The notes below the pieces were generated by a model, which saw only the letters and a program-made list of their open reading frames with translations, did not search any database and was not told the DNA's origin. From JACVRW01 sp963765135 (GTDB lineage Bacteria; Actinomycetota; Thermoleophilia; Solirubrobacterales; Thermoleophilaceae), in assembly GCA_963765135.1 (NCBI GenBank), contig CAVXUX010000002.1, positions 868,001 through 932,000 on the forward strand: 64,000 nt of DNA. Reading direction: 5' to 3'. A program made the position numbers and the translations under genes. This document shows, piece by piece, positions 19,628-29,122 of this stretch. Every line of letters begins with the position of its first letter. The stretch's first letter is position 1.

Positions 19628-19634
19628 TAGACAG

Positions 19635-20612
19635 ATGGGCGAGATCCTGATCGGAGGCATGGCCTCCCTGCTCATCTGCATGTTCCTGGGGCCGCGCTTC
19701 ATCGACTACCTGCGGCTGAAGGAGTTCGGGCAGCACATCCGCGAGGAGGGGCCGGCCGGGCACCTCGGCAAGGCGGGCACGCCGACGATGGGCGGCCTGG
19801 CGATCTTCCTCGGGGTCTGCGTGCCGTTCCTGATCCTGGGCGACTACCGCGCCGCGAGCCTGTGCGTGCTCGGCACCGCGCTGGCGATGGCCGGGCTGGG
19901 CTTTGCCGACGACCTGACCAAGCTGCGCAAGCGCCGATCGCTGGGGGTCTCGGGCAAGACCAAGCTGCTCGTCCAGGGGCTGACCGCGATCGCGCTCTGG
20001 CTGGCGGTCACGCAGTACCTGGACTTCCAGGACACGCTCGACCTGCGGGTGGTCGACGCCTCGGTCGACCTCGGCCTCGGCTACCCGGTGCTGATCTTCC
20101 TGGTGCTGGCCGGCTCGACGAACGGAGTGAACCTCACCGACGGGCTCGACGGCCTCGCCGCCGGCTGCGCGGCGATCGTCTTCCTGGCCTTCACCGCGAT
20201 GACGTTCATCACCCCCGGGGACGTCCAGCCCGACCTCGCGCTGCTGTGCGCGTGCCTGGTCGGAGCCTGCGTGGGCTTCCTCTGGTTCAACTCGTTCCCG
20301 GCCTCGGTGTTCATGGGCGACACCGGCTCGCTCGGCCTCGGCGGCGCGATCGCCGCGCTGGCGGTGATCACGCACACGGAGGTGCTGCTGATCCTGATCG
20401 GCGGCATCTTCGTGATCGAGGCGCTCTCGGTCGTGATCCAGGTGATCGCCTTCCAGCGCTTCCGCCGGCGCGTCTTCCTGATGGCGCCCATCCATCACCA
20501 CTTCGAGCTGCTCGCCTGGTCGGAGACGAAGATCATCCTGCGCTTCTGGATCGTCGCCGCGATCTGCTCCGCGATCGGCTTCACGCTCTACCAGCAGTCG
20601 ATCGGCCCTTGA
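19635..20612 (+). CDS. mraY: Phospho-MurNAc-pentapeptide transferase MraY
   Basis: Polytopic membrane enzyme that makes lipid I from UDP-MurNAc-pentapeptide and undecaprenyl phosphate. 325 residues, about ten helices. Catalytic motifs are GTPTMGG, LGFADDLTKL (Asp pair), TNGVNLTDGLDGLAAG, FMGDTGSLGLGG and the MAPIHHHFE histidine loop. ATG 19635 lies just after the spacer element; the TGA is directly followed by the murD ATG. Confidence 0.96.
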   Translation: MGEILIGGMASLLICMFLGPRFIDYLRLKEFGQHIREEGPAGHLGKAGTPTMGGLAIFLGVCVPFLILGDYRAASLCVLGTALAMAGLGFADDLTKLRKRRSLGVSGKTKLLVQGLTAIALWLAVTQYLDFQDTLDLRVVDASVDLGLGYPVLIFLVLAGSTNGVNLTDGLDGLAAGCAAIVFLAFTAMTFITPGDVQPDLALLCACLVGACVGFLWFNSFPASVFMGDTGSLGLGGAIAALAVITHTEVLLILIGGIFVIEALSVVIQVIAFQRFRRRVFLMAPIHHHFELLAWSETKIILRFWIVAAICSAIGFTLYQQSIGP

Positions 20613-21855
20613 ATGGCGGCAGCGGCCCCCGCTTCCGGACGGGCCCTACCTGATCGTCGGACTCGCCCGTTCCGGGGTCGCCGCCGCGCGCATGCTCGCC
20701 GCGCACGGCGACGTGCTGGCCGTGGACAGCGGGAGTCCGGACGTGCCGGCCGACCTCGACGCGCACCTGGACAGCGACGGCCTCGACCTGCTCGAGCGGG
20801 CCGCCTGCGTCGTGAAGAGCCCGGGCGTCCCCAACGAGGCGCCCGTGATCGCCCGCGCCCGCGAGCTCGGCCTGCCGGTGGTCGGCGAGCTGGAGCTGGC
20901 CTGGCGCCTGCTGCCCAATCGCTTCGTGGCGGTCACGGGCACCAACGGCAAGACCACCACCGTCGAGCTGCTCGGCGCGATCTGGCGCGCCGCGGGGCTG
21001 CCGGTGGCGGTGGCGGGCAACGTAGGCACGCCGCTGTCCGCGCTCGTCGGCGCGGTCGAGGCGGACGCCACGATCGTCTGCGAGGTGTCGAGCTTCCAGG
21101 CCGAGGACGCGGCCGGCTTCGCCCCCGACATCGGCGTGCTGCTCAACCTGACCCCGGACCACCTCGACCGGCACGGCAGCTTCGAGGCCTACCGCGCCGC
21201 CAAGCTGAGCCTGTTCGCCCGCCAGACGCCCGACCAGGTCGCGATCGCCCCGGACTGGATCGAGCTGCCCGGGGAGGGACGCCGCGTGCAGCTGGGCGAG
21301 CCGCCGCTGCCGGCGGACGAGATCCGGCTGCGCGGGCCCCACAACCTCGAGAACGCGAGCGCGGCGGCCACCGCGGCGCTCGCCGCCGGCGTGCCTGCCG
21401 AGGCCGTCGCCGAGGCGCTGCGCACGTTCGCCGGCGTCCCGCACCGCCTCGAGGAGGTGGGCACCGTCGACGGGGTGCTCTACGTCAACGACTCGAAGGC
21501 CACCAACGTGTCCGCGGCCGCCCGCGCGATCGAGTCCTTCTTCGCCGGCGTCCACGTCATCCTCGGCGGCAGCCTCAAGGGCGGCGGCTTCGAGGACCTG
21601 CGCGAGCCGGTCGCCGAGCGCTGCCACGCCTGCTACCTGATCGGCGAGGCGGCCGATCGCCTGGCGTCCGACCTCGAGCCGGCCGGCGTGCCGCTGCACC
21701 GCTGCGGCGACCTCGAGACCGCCGTCGCGGCCGCTCGGGCGGCCGCCCAGCCCGGGGAGGTCGTGCTGCTCTCGCCCGCCTGCGCCTCGTACGACCAGTT
21801 CCGGGACTACGAGGAGCGCGGCGACCGCTTCCGCGCGCTCGTTTCGCCTGAATGA
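20613..21855 (+). CDS. murD: UDP-MurNAc-L-alanine:D-glutamate ligase MurD
   Basis: Adds D-Glu to UDP-MurNAc-L-Ala. Motifs are an N-terminal nucleotide fold (GPYLIVGLARSG), P-loop VTGTNGKTTTVEL, VCEVSSFQAEDA, NLTPDHLDRHGSFEAY, GPHNLENASAA, NDSKATN and LLSPACASYDQF. ATG 20613 follows the mraY stop, but one shift near 20635 (GGA/GGC) separates it from the rest. Without the repair, only an internal ATG at 20692 is open and would lose part of the first domain. Confidence 0.93.
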
Positions 21856-21885
21856 ATCGCAGCCGCGGCGTCGAAGAAATGCCGG

Positions 21886-23118
21886 ATGGCTGCGCGCGCC
21901 GCCCGCAAGCGACCGATCGAGTACTCGATCCTTTACACCGCGACACTCTGCCTGCTCGCGTTCGGGGCGGTCATGGTCTACTCGGCGAGCTCGGCGGAAT
22001 CGCTGCTGAGCGGCCCCGGCGACCCCTCCTTCTACCTCAAGCGCTACCTGATGTGCGGGGCGCTCGGGCTGGTGCTCATGCACGCCGCCTCGCGCCACGG
22101 CCTGAAGCTGATCAAGGGCCTCACGCCGTTCCTGCTGATCGCCTCGTTCCTCCTGACCGCGGCGGTGATGATCCCGCACGTGGGCGTGACCGTGAACGGC
22201 GCGACCCGCTGGCTTGGCGCCGGGCCGCTCCAGTTCCAGCCCTCGGAGCTGCTGAAGGTCTCGATCGTCCTGTACGCGGCCCAGTCGCTCGCTGCGCGCC
22301 CGCGCGCGAGCAAGACGCTGCGCGGCCTGTTCAACCCGCTGCTGATCGTCGTCGCGGCGGCTTGCCTGCTGCTGCTCAAGCAGCCGGACATGGGCACCGC
22401 CCTGGTGATCTGCCTGGCGATCGGCATGCTGCTGGTGGCCGCCGGCACGCCGGTGCGGCTGCTCGGCGGGATCTTCGGCACGCTGGTCGCGCTGGCGGTG
22501 CTGGTCGCGCTGATCGAGCCCTACCGGCGCGAGCGGCTGACGTCGTTCCTGGACCCGTTCTCGGACGCGGGCGACACCGGCTTCCAGGCCGTGCAGGCGC
22601 TCACCGCGATCGGCTCGGGCGGGTTCTTCGGCGTCGGGCTCGGCGAGTCGGTGCAGAAGATCTTCTACCTCCCCGAGGCGCACACGGACATGATCCTGGC
22701 GGTGATCGGCGAGGAGCTCGGCCTGATCGGCATCCTCGGCGTGATCGGCCTTTACGGGATGATCGGCTTCGCGGGCCTGCGCGCGGCGAAGCTCGCCCGC
22801 GACCTGTACTCGAAGCTGCTCGCCGCCGGCATCACCTCGTTGATCCTGTGTCAGGCGACCCTCAACTTCTTCGCGGTGCTCGGCATGGCGCCGCTGACCG
22901 GCGTCCCGCTGCCGTTCCTGTCGTACGGGAGCACGAACCTGGTCGTCCTGATGGGGGCGACCGGCCTGCTGCTGAACGTGGCCGCCACCGGTGGCCGGGC
23001 CCGCCGGGAGCGCGCCAAGCCGCGCCTCGAGGCAATCGATGGAGGACGCGATGCCCAAGATCGTGATCGCCGCGGGCGGCACGGCGGGGCACGTCGTGCC
23101 GGCGCTCGCGGTCGCTGA
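21886..23118 (+). CDS. ftsW: Septal peptidoglycan polymerase FtsW (SEDS family)
   Basis: Ten-helix SEDS glycosyltransferase that polymerises lipid II at the septum with FtsI. Conserved pieces are VMVYSASSAE, NGATRWLGAGPLQFQPSEL, KQPDMGTALVI, AIGSGGFFGVGLGES, FYLPEAHTDMILAVIGEELG and PLPFLSYGSTNLVVLM. Length is about 410 residues. The open frame overlaps murG by 68 bases with an unlikely basic tail, so the true stop may be earlier (about 23066 if a base is missing). Confidence 0.94.
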   Translation: MAARAARKRPIEYSILYTATLCLLAFGAVMVYSASSAESLLSGPGDPSFYLKRYLMCGALGLVLMHAASRHGLKLIKGLTPFLLIASFLLTAAVMIPHVGVTVNGATRWLGAGPLQFQPSELLKVSIVLYAAQSLAARPRASKTLRGLFNPLLIVVAAACLLLLKQPDMGTALVICLAIGMLLVAAGTPVRLLGGIFGTLVALAVLVALIEPYRRERLTSFLDPFSDAGDTGFQAVQALTAIGSGGFFGVGLGESVQKIFYLPEAHTDMILAVIGEELGLIGILGVIGLYGMIGFAGLRAAKLARDLYSKLLAAGITSLILCQATLNFFAVLGMAPLTGVPLPFLSYGSTNLVVLMGATGLLLNVAATGGRARRERAKPRLEAIDGGRDAQDRDRRGRHGGARRAGARGR

Positions 23119-24145
23119 GGCCCTGCGCGCCCGCGGCGCCGAGGTCGAGTTCATCGGGGGAGAGCGTGCCGAGTCCGAGCTGATCCCGGCCGCCGGCTAC
23201 CCGTTCCACCGCGTGCGCGTACGCGGGCTCGACCGCCGCAGGCCGGTGCGGGCGGCGCTTGCCTTGGTGCTGGCGGCGGGGGCGACGCTGCGGGCCGTGC
23301 GCCTACTGCGAAAGCTCGGGGCGGACGCCGTCCTCGGCGGAGGCGGCTACGTGGCCGGGCCCGTCGGCCTGGCCGCGCGGCTGACGCGGCGACCCCTGGT
23401 GCTGACCGAAGCGGACAGCCACCTGGGCGTGACCAACCGGCTGCTGGCGCCGGTGGCCAAGCGCGTGTTCCTGGCGTTTCCAATCCCGAGGCGCAAGCCG
23501 CGCCTGCTGCGCCGGCGCGCCGCGCGCAAGTGGATCGTCAGCGGACGCCCGGTCCCCGCCGCCACGGGCCAGGCCGACCGGGCCGCCGCGCGGGCGCGCT
23601 TCGGCATCGGCCCCGAGGAGCCGTGCGTGCTCGTGTTCGGAGGGTCGCTCGGCGCGCGCCGGCTCAACGACGCGGCGCTGGAGGCGTTCGGGGGCGGGTC
23701 GCCCTGCGCCGTGCTCCACGCGAGCGGGCGGCGCGACTTCGACGACCTGCGCAAGCGGCTCGACGCCCTCGGCTCGCCGCCCTACTACCACCTGCACGCC
23801 TACATCGAGCCGTTCGCGGACGCGCTCGCCGCGGCCGACCTCGTCGTGGCCCGCGCCGGCGGCTCGGTGATGGAGCTGGCCGCGGCGGGGCTGCCGGCCG
23901 TGCTGGTGCCGTTCCCGTACGCGACCGCCGACCATCAGACCTCGAACGCGCGGTTCATCGAGCAGGCCGGCGCGGCGGTGGTGGTGCCGGACGCCGAGCT
24001 GGACGGGCCGCGGCTGGCGCGCGAGGTGGGGACGCTGCTGGCAGCGCCGCAACGCCTGGGCGCCATGGCGAAGGCGGCGCGCGCGGTGGCCAAGCCCGAC
24101 GCGGCGGAGCGGATCGCGGACGAGCTGATCGCGCTGGCGGGCTGA
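23051..24145 (+). CDS. murG: UDP-GlcNAc transferase MurG (lipid II synthase)
   Basis: Peripheral GT-B enzyme that converts lipid I to lipid II. 364 residues with the N-terminal glycine loop AAGGTAGHVVPALAVAEAL, GGGGYVAGPVGLAA, the GGSLGARRLN loop and the UDP-binding ARAGGSVMELAAAGLPAVLVPFP and DHQTSNARF. ATG 23051 gives the canonical MPKIVIAAGGTAGH start; an ATG at 23039 would add four residues. Confidence 0.95.
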   Translation: MPKIVIAAGGTAGHVVPALAVAEALRARGAEVEFIGGERAESELIPAAGYPFHRVRVRGLDRRRPVRAALALVLAAGATLRAVRLLRKLGADAVLGGGGYVAGPVGLAARLTRRPLVLTEADSHLGVTNRLLAPVAKRVFLAFPIPRRKPRLLRRRAARKWIVSGRPVPAATGQADRAAARARFGIGPEEPCVLVFGGSLGARRLNDAALEAFGGGSPCAVLHASGRRDFDDLRKRLDALGSPPYYHLHAYIEPFADALAAADLVVARAGGSVMELAAAGLPAVLVPFPYATADHQTSNARFIEQAGAAVVVPDAELDGPRLAREVGTLLAAPQRLGAMAKAARAVAKPDAAERIADELIALAG

Positions 24146-24146
24146 G

Positions 24147-24152
24147 TAGGGT
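24147..24152 (+). promoter_or_regulatory. Putative -10 hexamer TAGGGT before murC
   Basis: TAGGGT ends 9 bases before the murC ATG and lies just after the murG stop. It fits the TANNNT-start spacing repeated in this window. Confidence 0.4.
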
Positions 24153-24161
24153 CCGTCCGCT

Positions 24162-25493
24162 ATGGACGAAGCGCCATTTGCCGGCCGCGCTCTGCATTTC
24201 GTAGGGATCGGCGGCGCCGGGATGAGCGGGCTGGCGCTGGTGTCGAAGGCGCTCGGCGCCGAGGTGTCGGGCTCCGATCAGGTCGAGTCGGCGGCGCTCG
24301 AGCGCCTGCGCGCCGCCGGGATCGAGGCAGTGGCCGGCCACGACGCGGCCAACCTGCCGGCGGGGGCGGAGGTGGTCGTATCGACGGCGATCCCGGAGGA
24401 CAACCCCGAGCTGGCGGCGGCGCGCGCGGCGGGCACGACGACACTGCACCGCGCCGACCTGCTCGGCGAGCTGTCGCGCATGAAGCGCACGATCGCGGTG
24501 AGCGGCGCGCACGGCAAGACGACGACCGCGTCGATGATCGCGCACGCTCTGCGCGGCGCCGGGCAGGATCCACCCTTCCTGATCGGCGGCGAGCTGCGCT
24601 CGGCGGGCACCAATGCGGCTTGGGGGGCGGGGGACTGGGCGGTGATCGAGGCCGACGAGTCGGATCGCTCGTTCCTCGAGCTGGCCCGCGACGTGGCGGT
24701 GATCACCAACATCGAGCTGGACCATCACGCCACCTACGCGAGCCTGGCCGAGCTGGAGGAGGCGTTCGCGGAGTTCGCGGAACCGGCCGAGCTGCGGGTG
24801 GTGGGCCCGGAGGTCGAGCTGCCCGGCGAGGTGCTGCGGGTGGGCGTGGACGAGGGCGATCTCCAAGCGCAGGAGCTCGAGCTGCTCCCCGGCGGCTCCC
24901 GCTTCCAGGTCCGCGGCACGAGCGTGCAGCTGCGCGTGCCCGGCCGCCACAACGTCCTCAACGCCCTCGCGGCGTTGGCCGCGTGCGAGCGGGCCGGCGT
25001 GCAGCTCGCCGAGGGCGCGGCGGCGCTCGCCGACTTCGACGGCGCCGGCCGCCGCTTCGAGGAGCACGGCCGGTCCGCGAGCGGCGCGCTCGTCTACGAC
25101 GACTACGCCCACCACCCGACCGAGGTGCGCGCCACGCTGGAGGCCGCGCGGACGCTCGCGCAGGGCCGGCGCCTGATCGCGCTCTTCCAGCCGCACCTCT
25201 ACTCGCGCACGCGAGCGCTGGCACGCGACTTCGGGCGCGCCCTGGCGCTCGCGGACGTCGTGGTGGTCGCCGACGTCTACCCGGCGCGCGAGCGCGCGGA
25301 GGACTTCCCCGGCGTGAGCGGCCTGCTCGTGGCCCAGGCGGCGGCCGACGCCGCCACCGGGCGGCCGGTCTGGTGGCTCCCCGAGCTCGACCAGGCCAGG
25401 AACATGCTGGCCGCCGAGCTCTCGGAGCATGACCTGCTCGTGACCCTGGGGGCGGGCGATGTCGACCGCGTGGCCCGGGAGTTGGGCTCGTGA
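24162..25493 (+). CDS. murC: UDP-MurNAc:L-alanine ligase MurC
   Basis: Adds the first stem-peptide residue. 443 residues: HFVGIGGAGMSGLAL Rossmann loop, GSDQVES, VVSTAIPEDNPEL, P-loop VSGAHGKTTTASM, IEADESDRSFL, TNIELDHHATY, GRHNVLNALAA, YDDYAHHPTEV and FQPHLYSRT. No frame disruption. The stop overlaps the murB GTG by 4 bases. Confidence 0.96.
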   Translation: MDEAPFAGRALHFVGIGGAGMSGLALVSKALGAEVSGSDQVESAALERLRAAGIEAVAGHDAANLPAGAEVVVSTAIPEDNPELAAARAAGTTTLHRADLLGELSRMKRTIAVSGAHGKTTTASMIAHALRGAGQDPPFLIGGELRSAGTNAAWGAGDWAVIEADESDRSFLELARDVAVITNIELDHHATYASLAELEEAFAEFAEPAELRVVGPEVELPGEVLRVGVDEGDLQAQELELLPGGSRFQVRGTSVQLRVPGRHNVLNALAALAACERAGVQLAEGAAALADFDGAGRRFEEHGRSASGALVYDDYAHHPTEVRATLEAARTLAQGRRLIALFQPHLYSRTRALARDFGRALALADVVVVADVYPARERAEDFPGVSGLLVAQAAADAATGRPVWWLPELDQARNMLAAELSEHDLLVTLGAGDVDRVARELGS

Positions 25494-26407
25494 CCGCGAT
25501 CCCCGCAGGGGTCGAGCGCGACTACCCGCTCGCCGGCCTCACCACCGTTCGCACCGGCGGGCCCGGCGACTTCTACGCCCGCCCCGACTCGGTCGAGCGC
25601 CTGGTGGAGCTGCTGACCTGGGTGGACGCGGCACAGATCGCGGTAGGAGTGGTCGGGTCCGGCTCGAACCTGCTGATAGCGGATGCTGGATTCCGAGGAC
25701 TCGTGATGAAGCTGGGCGGTGCGCTTGCCACTATCGAGCAGGACGGCGAACGCCTGGTCTGCGGCGGCGGCGTGCGCCTGCCGAAGGCCGCCGCGGAAGC
25801 GGCTCGGGCCGGCCTCAGCGGCCTCGAGTTCGGGGTCAACATCCCGGGGACGGTCGGCGGCGCGGTCAAGATGAACGCCAATGCCTACGGCGGCGACCTG
25901 TCGCGTGTGCTCGAGTGGGTCGAGATCGCGACACCCGAGGGCGCGAGCCGCCGCGCCCCCGGGGAGCTCGGCTTCAGCTACCGCAGCTCGAACCTGGGTC
26001 CGCGCGAGGTGGTGACGCGGGCGTCCTTCGCGCTGTCGAGCTCGGATCCAGACAGCGTCAAGGCCACGCTCGCCGAGATGCGCGCCGCTCGCCACGCGGC
26101 CCAGCCGTCCGGCATCAAGACCTTCGGGTCGACCTTCAAGAACCCCGAGGACCCTCGCGCCGAGGGCCGCAGCGCCGGTGTCCTGCTCGACGAGGCGGGC
26201 TGCCGCGGCCTGACGGTGGGTGGCGCGCGCTTCTCCGAGAAGCACGCCAACTTCGTGGAGAACACGGGCGATGCGACCACCGCCGACGTGGTCGCGCTGA
26301 TGGCCGAGGGCAAGCGCCTCGTGCGCGAGCGCTTCGGCGTGGAGCTCGAGCCCGAGGTGCAGTTCCTCGGCGACGTCGACGCGGCGGCGCTGTGGGGCGA
26401 GGCGTGA
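25490..26407 (+). CDS. murB: UDP-N-acetylenolpyruvoylglucosamine reductase MurB
   Basis: FAD- and NADPH-dependent reduction that completes UDP-MurNAc. About 305 residues with TTVRTGGPGDFY, VVGSGSNLLIADAGFRG, GLEFGVNIPGTVGGAVKMNANAYGGD, GFSYRSSNL, FGSTFKNPE (the S of this motif is the proton donor in MurB) and EKHANFVENTGDATTADV. GTG start overlapping murC; GTGA overlap with ftsQ. Confidence 0.95.
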   Translation: MTAIPAGVERDYPLAGLTTVRTGGPGDFYARPDSVERLVELLTWVDAAQIAVGVVGSGSNLLIADAGFRGLVMKLGGALATIEQDGERLVCGGGVRLPKAAAEAARAGLSGLEFGVNIPGTVGGAVKMNANAYGGDLSRVLEWVEIATPEGASRRAPGELGFSYRSSNLGPREVVTRASFALSSSDPDSVKATLAEMRAARHAAQPSGIKTFGSTFKNPEDPRAEGRSAGVLLDEAGCRGLTVGGARFSEKHANFVENTGDATTADVVALMAEGKRLVRERFGVELEPEVQFLGDVDAAALWGEA

Positions 26408-27421
26408 GCGCGGCGACCGTCGCCGGCCGGCGGCGCCTGTCGCCACGGCGAGCCGCCGCCCGCGCCGTTCGGCGGCTTTCGCCCCGCCTCAAGCGACGCC
26501 TGATCGCCTTGGCCATCGTCTGCCTCGCGCTGGCCGCCGGGTACCAGTTCTGGCTGCGCGACTCCTCGCTGGTGGCGGTCGAGCACGTGGAGGTCACCGG
26601 CGTGACCAGCTCGGACGCCGACCGCGTACGCGCGGCGATCACGAGCGCCGCCCGCTCGATGACGACCCTGCACGTGGATCGCGAGGCGCTCGATCGCGCG
26701 GTGGCCGGCTATCCGGTCGTCCGCAAGCTCGAAGTCGCGCCCGACTTCCCGCACGGGCTGAGCGTGCACGTGATCGAGTACGAGCCCGCGGCGATCGCGG
26801 TCAGCGACTCCGGCCACGTGCCGGTGGCGGGCGACGGCACGATCCTGCGCGGCGTCGCCGTGAAGGGGAGCCTGCCCACCGTGGAGGTTGAGGGCGCGCT
26901 CGGCACCGAGTTCCTGCTCGATCGCACGGCCCGCGGAGCGGCGGCGGTGGCCGGAGGCGCCCCGGCGGTGCTGCGGGCGCGCATCGAGAACGTCCAGCGG
27001 CGCTCCGCCGACGGCTACGTCGCCGAGCTGCGCGACGGCCCGGAGCTGATCTTCGGCGCGGCCACGCGCCTGCGGGCCAAGTGGGCGGCCGCGGCGCGCG
27101 TGCTGGCCGACCTCGAGGCGCGCGGCGCGACCTACGTGGACCTGCGCATCCCGAGCCGCCCCGCCGTGGGCGGCCTGGCTGCGACGACGCTGCCGCCGGT
27201 CGCGCCCGCCGGACCCGAGCTTGCCACGACGCCTGAGACAGGCGCCGTCACCCCCGAAAGCGCGCAATCGGCTGTTCCGAACTCCGTCCCGACGGATACG
27301 GCGACACCGCCGACCACTCCGCCAGGCGGAGACCACCGCGCCGCCCGTTTCGGAGGCCCCCGCAGCCCCCGTGGACCCGCTCACAGCGGGCACCGGGGGC
27401 GGCGCGACCGCCGCTCCGTAA
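26404..27421 (+). CDS. ftsQ: Division protein FtsQ (DivIB) with POTRA domain
   Basis: Bitopic divisome protein: a basic cytoplasmic head, one helix (LIALAIVCLALAAGYQFWL), a POTRA domain (VAVEHVEVTGVTSSDADRV), a beta domain (VPVAGDGTILRG, ELIFGAATRLRAKWAAAARVL, ATYVDLRIPSRPAVGG) and a Thr/Pro-rich tail. A shift near 27332 (CCG/CCC) moves the tail into the frame ending GTGGGATAAP at 27421. Unrepaired, the frame continues to 27477 through the ftsZ palindromes, which is implausible. Confidence 0.88.
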
Positions 27422-27424
27422 AGC

Positions 27425-27475
27425 CTCAAGTACAACTTGAGCTTGATGGGAAGTCTCAACTGCTCGTTGAGACTT
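27425..27475. promoter_or_regulatory. Two adjacent palindromes upstream of ftsZ (CTTGAG-type operators)
   Basis: Palindrome 1 is CTCAAGT-ACA-ACTTGAG (27425-27441). Palindrome 2 is AAGTCTCAAC-TGCTC-GTTGAGACTT (27451-27475), a perfect 10-bp stem. Both share the CTCAA/TTGAG core and precede the ftsZ promoter by about 30 bases. They may be a dyad operator for a MerR- or TetR-like regulator, or RNA stems in readthrough transcripts. Confidence 0.6.
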
Positions 27476-27502
27476 GAGCTGCATGATTTGTTGCGAGATC
27501 GG

Positions 27503-27532
27503 TTGACACATTCGCGGAATCCCACCTACAGT
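27503..27532 (+). promoter_or_regulatory. Sigma70-type promoter of ftsZ
   Basis: A perfect -35 TTGACA (27503-27508), 18-base spacer, and -10 TACAGT (27527-27532). The transcript would have a leader of about 64 bases with GAAGGG close to the ftsZ ATG. This is the clearest canonical promoter in the window. Confidence 0.75.
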
Positions 27533-27602
27533 CCGATGTCTGCGGTAGCCGGGAACCCTCGACAACCGCTTGAGCTTCAGCAGGCAGAAGGGAACAACCC
27601 TC

Positions 27603-28691
27603 ATGGACACGGGCAGCTATCTGGCGGTCATCAAGGTCGTCGGCATCGGTGGCGGCGGCACGAACGCCGTCAACCGCATGGTGGACGCGGGCCTCAAGGG
27701 CGTGGAGTTCATCGCGGTCAACACCGACGCCCAGGCGCTGCAGATGTGCGACGCCGACATCAAGCTGCAGATCGGCGACCAGCTCACGCGTGGGCTGGGC
27801 GCGGGCGCCGACCCCGAGGTGGGCTACGGCGCCGCCAACGAGAGCCGCGACGAGATCAAGGAGGCGCTCAAGGGCGCTGACATGGTCTTCGTAACCGCGG
27901 GCGAGGGCGGCGGCACCGGCACCGGCGCCGCTCCCGTGATCGCCGAGGTCTCGAAGCAGGAGGTGGGCGCGCTGACCGTCGGCGTGGTCACCAAGCCGTT
28001 CGACTTCGAGGGCTCGCAGCGCATGCGCCAGGCGGTCGACGGCATCGACCGGCTGCGCGAGCAGGTGGACACGATGATCGTGATCCCGAACGAGAAGCTG
28101 CTCGCCGTGGTGGAGCGCCGGACGAGCATCCTCGACGCCTTCCGCGAGGCCGACGCCGTGCTCGGCCAGGGTGTGCAGGGCATCACCGACCTGATCACCA
28201 CGCCCGGGCTGATCAACCTCGACTTCGCCGACGTCCGCACGATCATGCAGGACGCCGGGTCGGCCCTGATGGGCATCGGCGAGGCGTCCGGCGAGAACCG
28301 CGCCGCGGAGGCCGCCAAGAACGCCGTCTCGAGCCCGCTGCTCGAGCAGTCGGTCGAGGGCGCCACGGGGATCCTGCTGAACATCACCGGCGGCACCGAC
28401 CTGGGGCTGTTCGAGGTCAACGAGGCCGCCGAGATCATCCAGGGCGCGGCCGACCAGAACTCGAACATCATCTTCGGGGCGGTCGTGGACGACGCGCTCG
28501 CCGACTCCGTGCGAGTGACGGTGATCGCGACCGGCTTCGAGCGGCCCAGCCGCCTGCCGCTGTTCACCGAGGACTCCACAGGACGCCGGCGCGAGCCGCG
28601 CCGCCGCGACGTGAAGATGGACGACCGGCAGCGTGAGTCGCTCGAGATCTCGGACGACGACATCGACGTGCCCGAGTTCCTCAAAGACTGA
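27603..28691 (+). CDS. ftsZ: Cell division GTPase FtsZ
   Basis: Tubulin-like GTPase that forms the Z ring. 362 residues: GIGGGGTNAVNRM, FIAVNTDAQAL, tubulin signature GGGTGTGAAPVIAE, T7 loop NLDFADVRTIM, ATGIL and a short linker ending in the C-terminal peptide DDDIDVPEFLKD that binds SepF or FtsA-type partners. The linker is only about 30 residues. No ftsA precedes it, as usual in actinobacteria. Own promoter upstream. Confidence 0.97.
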   Translation: MDTGSYLAVIKVVGIGGGGTNAVNRMVDAGLKGVEFIAVNTDAQALQMCDADIKLQIGDQLTRGLGAGADPEVGYGAANESRDEIKEALKGADMVFVTAGEGGGTGTGAAPVIAEVSKQEVGALTVGVVTKPFDFEGSQRMRQAVDGIDRLREQVDTMIVIPNEKLLAVVERRTSILDAFREADAVLGQGVQGITDLITTPGLINLDFADVRTIMQDAGSALMGIGEASGENRAAEAAKNAVSSPLLEQSVEGATGILLNITGGTDLGLFEVNEAAEIIQGAADQNSNIIFGAVVDDALADSVRVTVIATGFERPSRLPLFTEDSTGRRREPRRRDVKMDDRQRESLEISDDDIDVPEFLKD

Positions 28692-28741
28692 GCACGCTCC
28701 GTGAGATAGAGGCGGGCGAGACCGCGCTGGCCTTCGAGGCG

Positions 28742-29122
28742 ATGCGCGCGCTGCGCACTCACTACGAGGACGAGGCCGAGTTCGTGCGCCGCGTGGACGA
28801 GGTGCAGCGGCCCGAGGGCTACCGCATCGTGGGGGCGTTCGAGGGCGAGCGCTGCGTAGCGGTGGCCGGGTTTCGGGAGCTCAACAACCTCGCCTGGGGG
28901 CACGTGGTCTACGTGGACGACCTCTCCACGCACCCCGACGGCCGCCGCCACGGCCACGGGCGAGCGCTGCTCGAATGGTGCGCCGAGGAGGCCAAGCGGC
29001 TCGGCTGCGCCGCCCTGCACCTCGACTCCGGAGTGGAGGCCAACCGGCTCGACGCCCACCGGCTCTACCTGAACACCGGCATGCGCATCACGAGCTTCCA
29101 CTTCGCGAAGCCCACAGGATGA
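28742..29122 (+). CDS. GNAT-family N-acetyltransferase
   Basis: About 126 residues with the acetyl-CoA loop DGRRHGHGRALLEWCAEEA (R-x-x-G-x-G/A), VVYVDDLSTHP before it and LHLDSGVEANRLDAHRLYLNTGM after it. Substrate unknown. The reading frame stays open upstream with family-like sequence (LREIEAGETALAFEAM) back to a CTG overlapping the ftsZ stop, so the true start may be 28688 or hidden by a base error. The next gene starts in a GATGA overlap. Confidence 0.8.
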   Translation: MRALRTHYEDEAEFVRRVDEVQRPEGYRIVGAFEGERCVAVAGFRELNNLAWGHVVYVDDLSTHPDGRRHGHGRALLEWCAEEAKRLGCAALHLDSGVEANRLDAHRLYLNTGMRITSFHFAKPTG

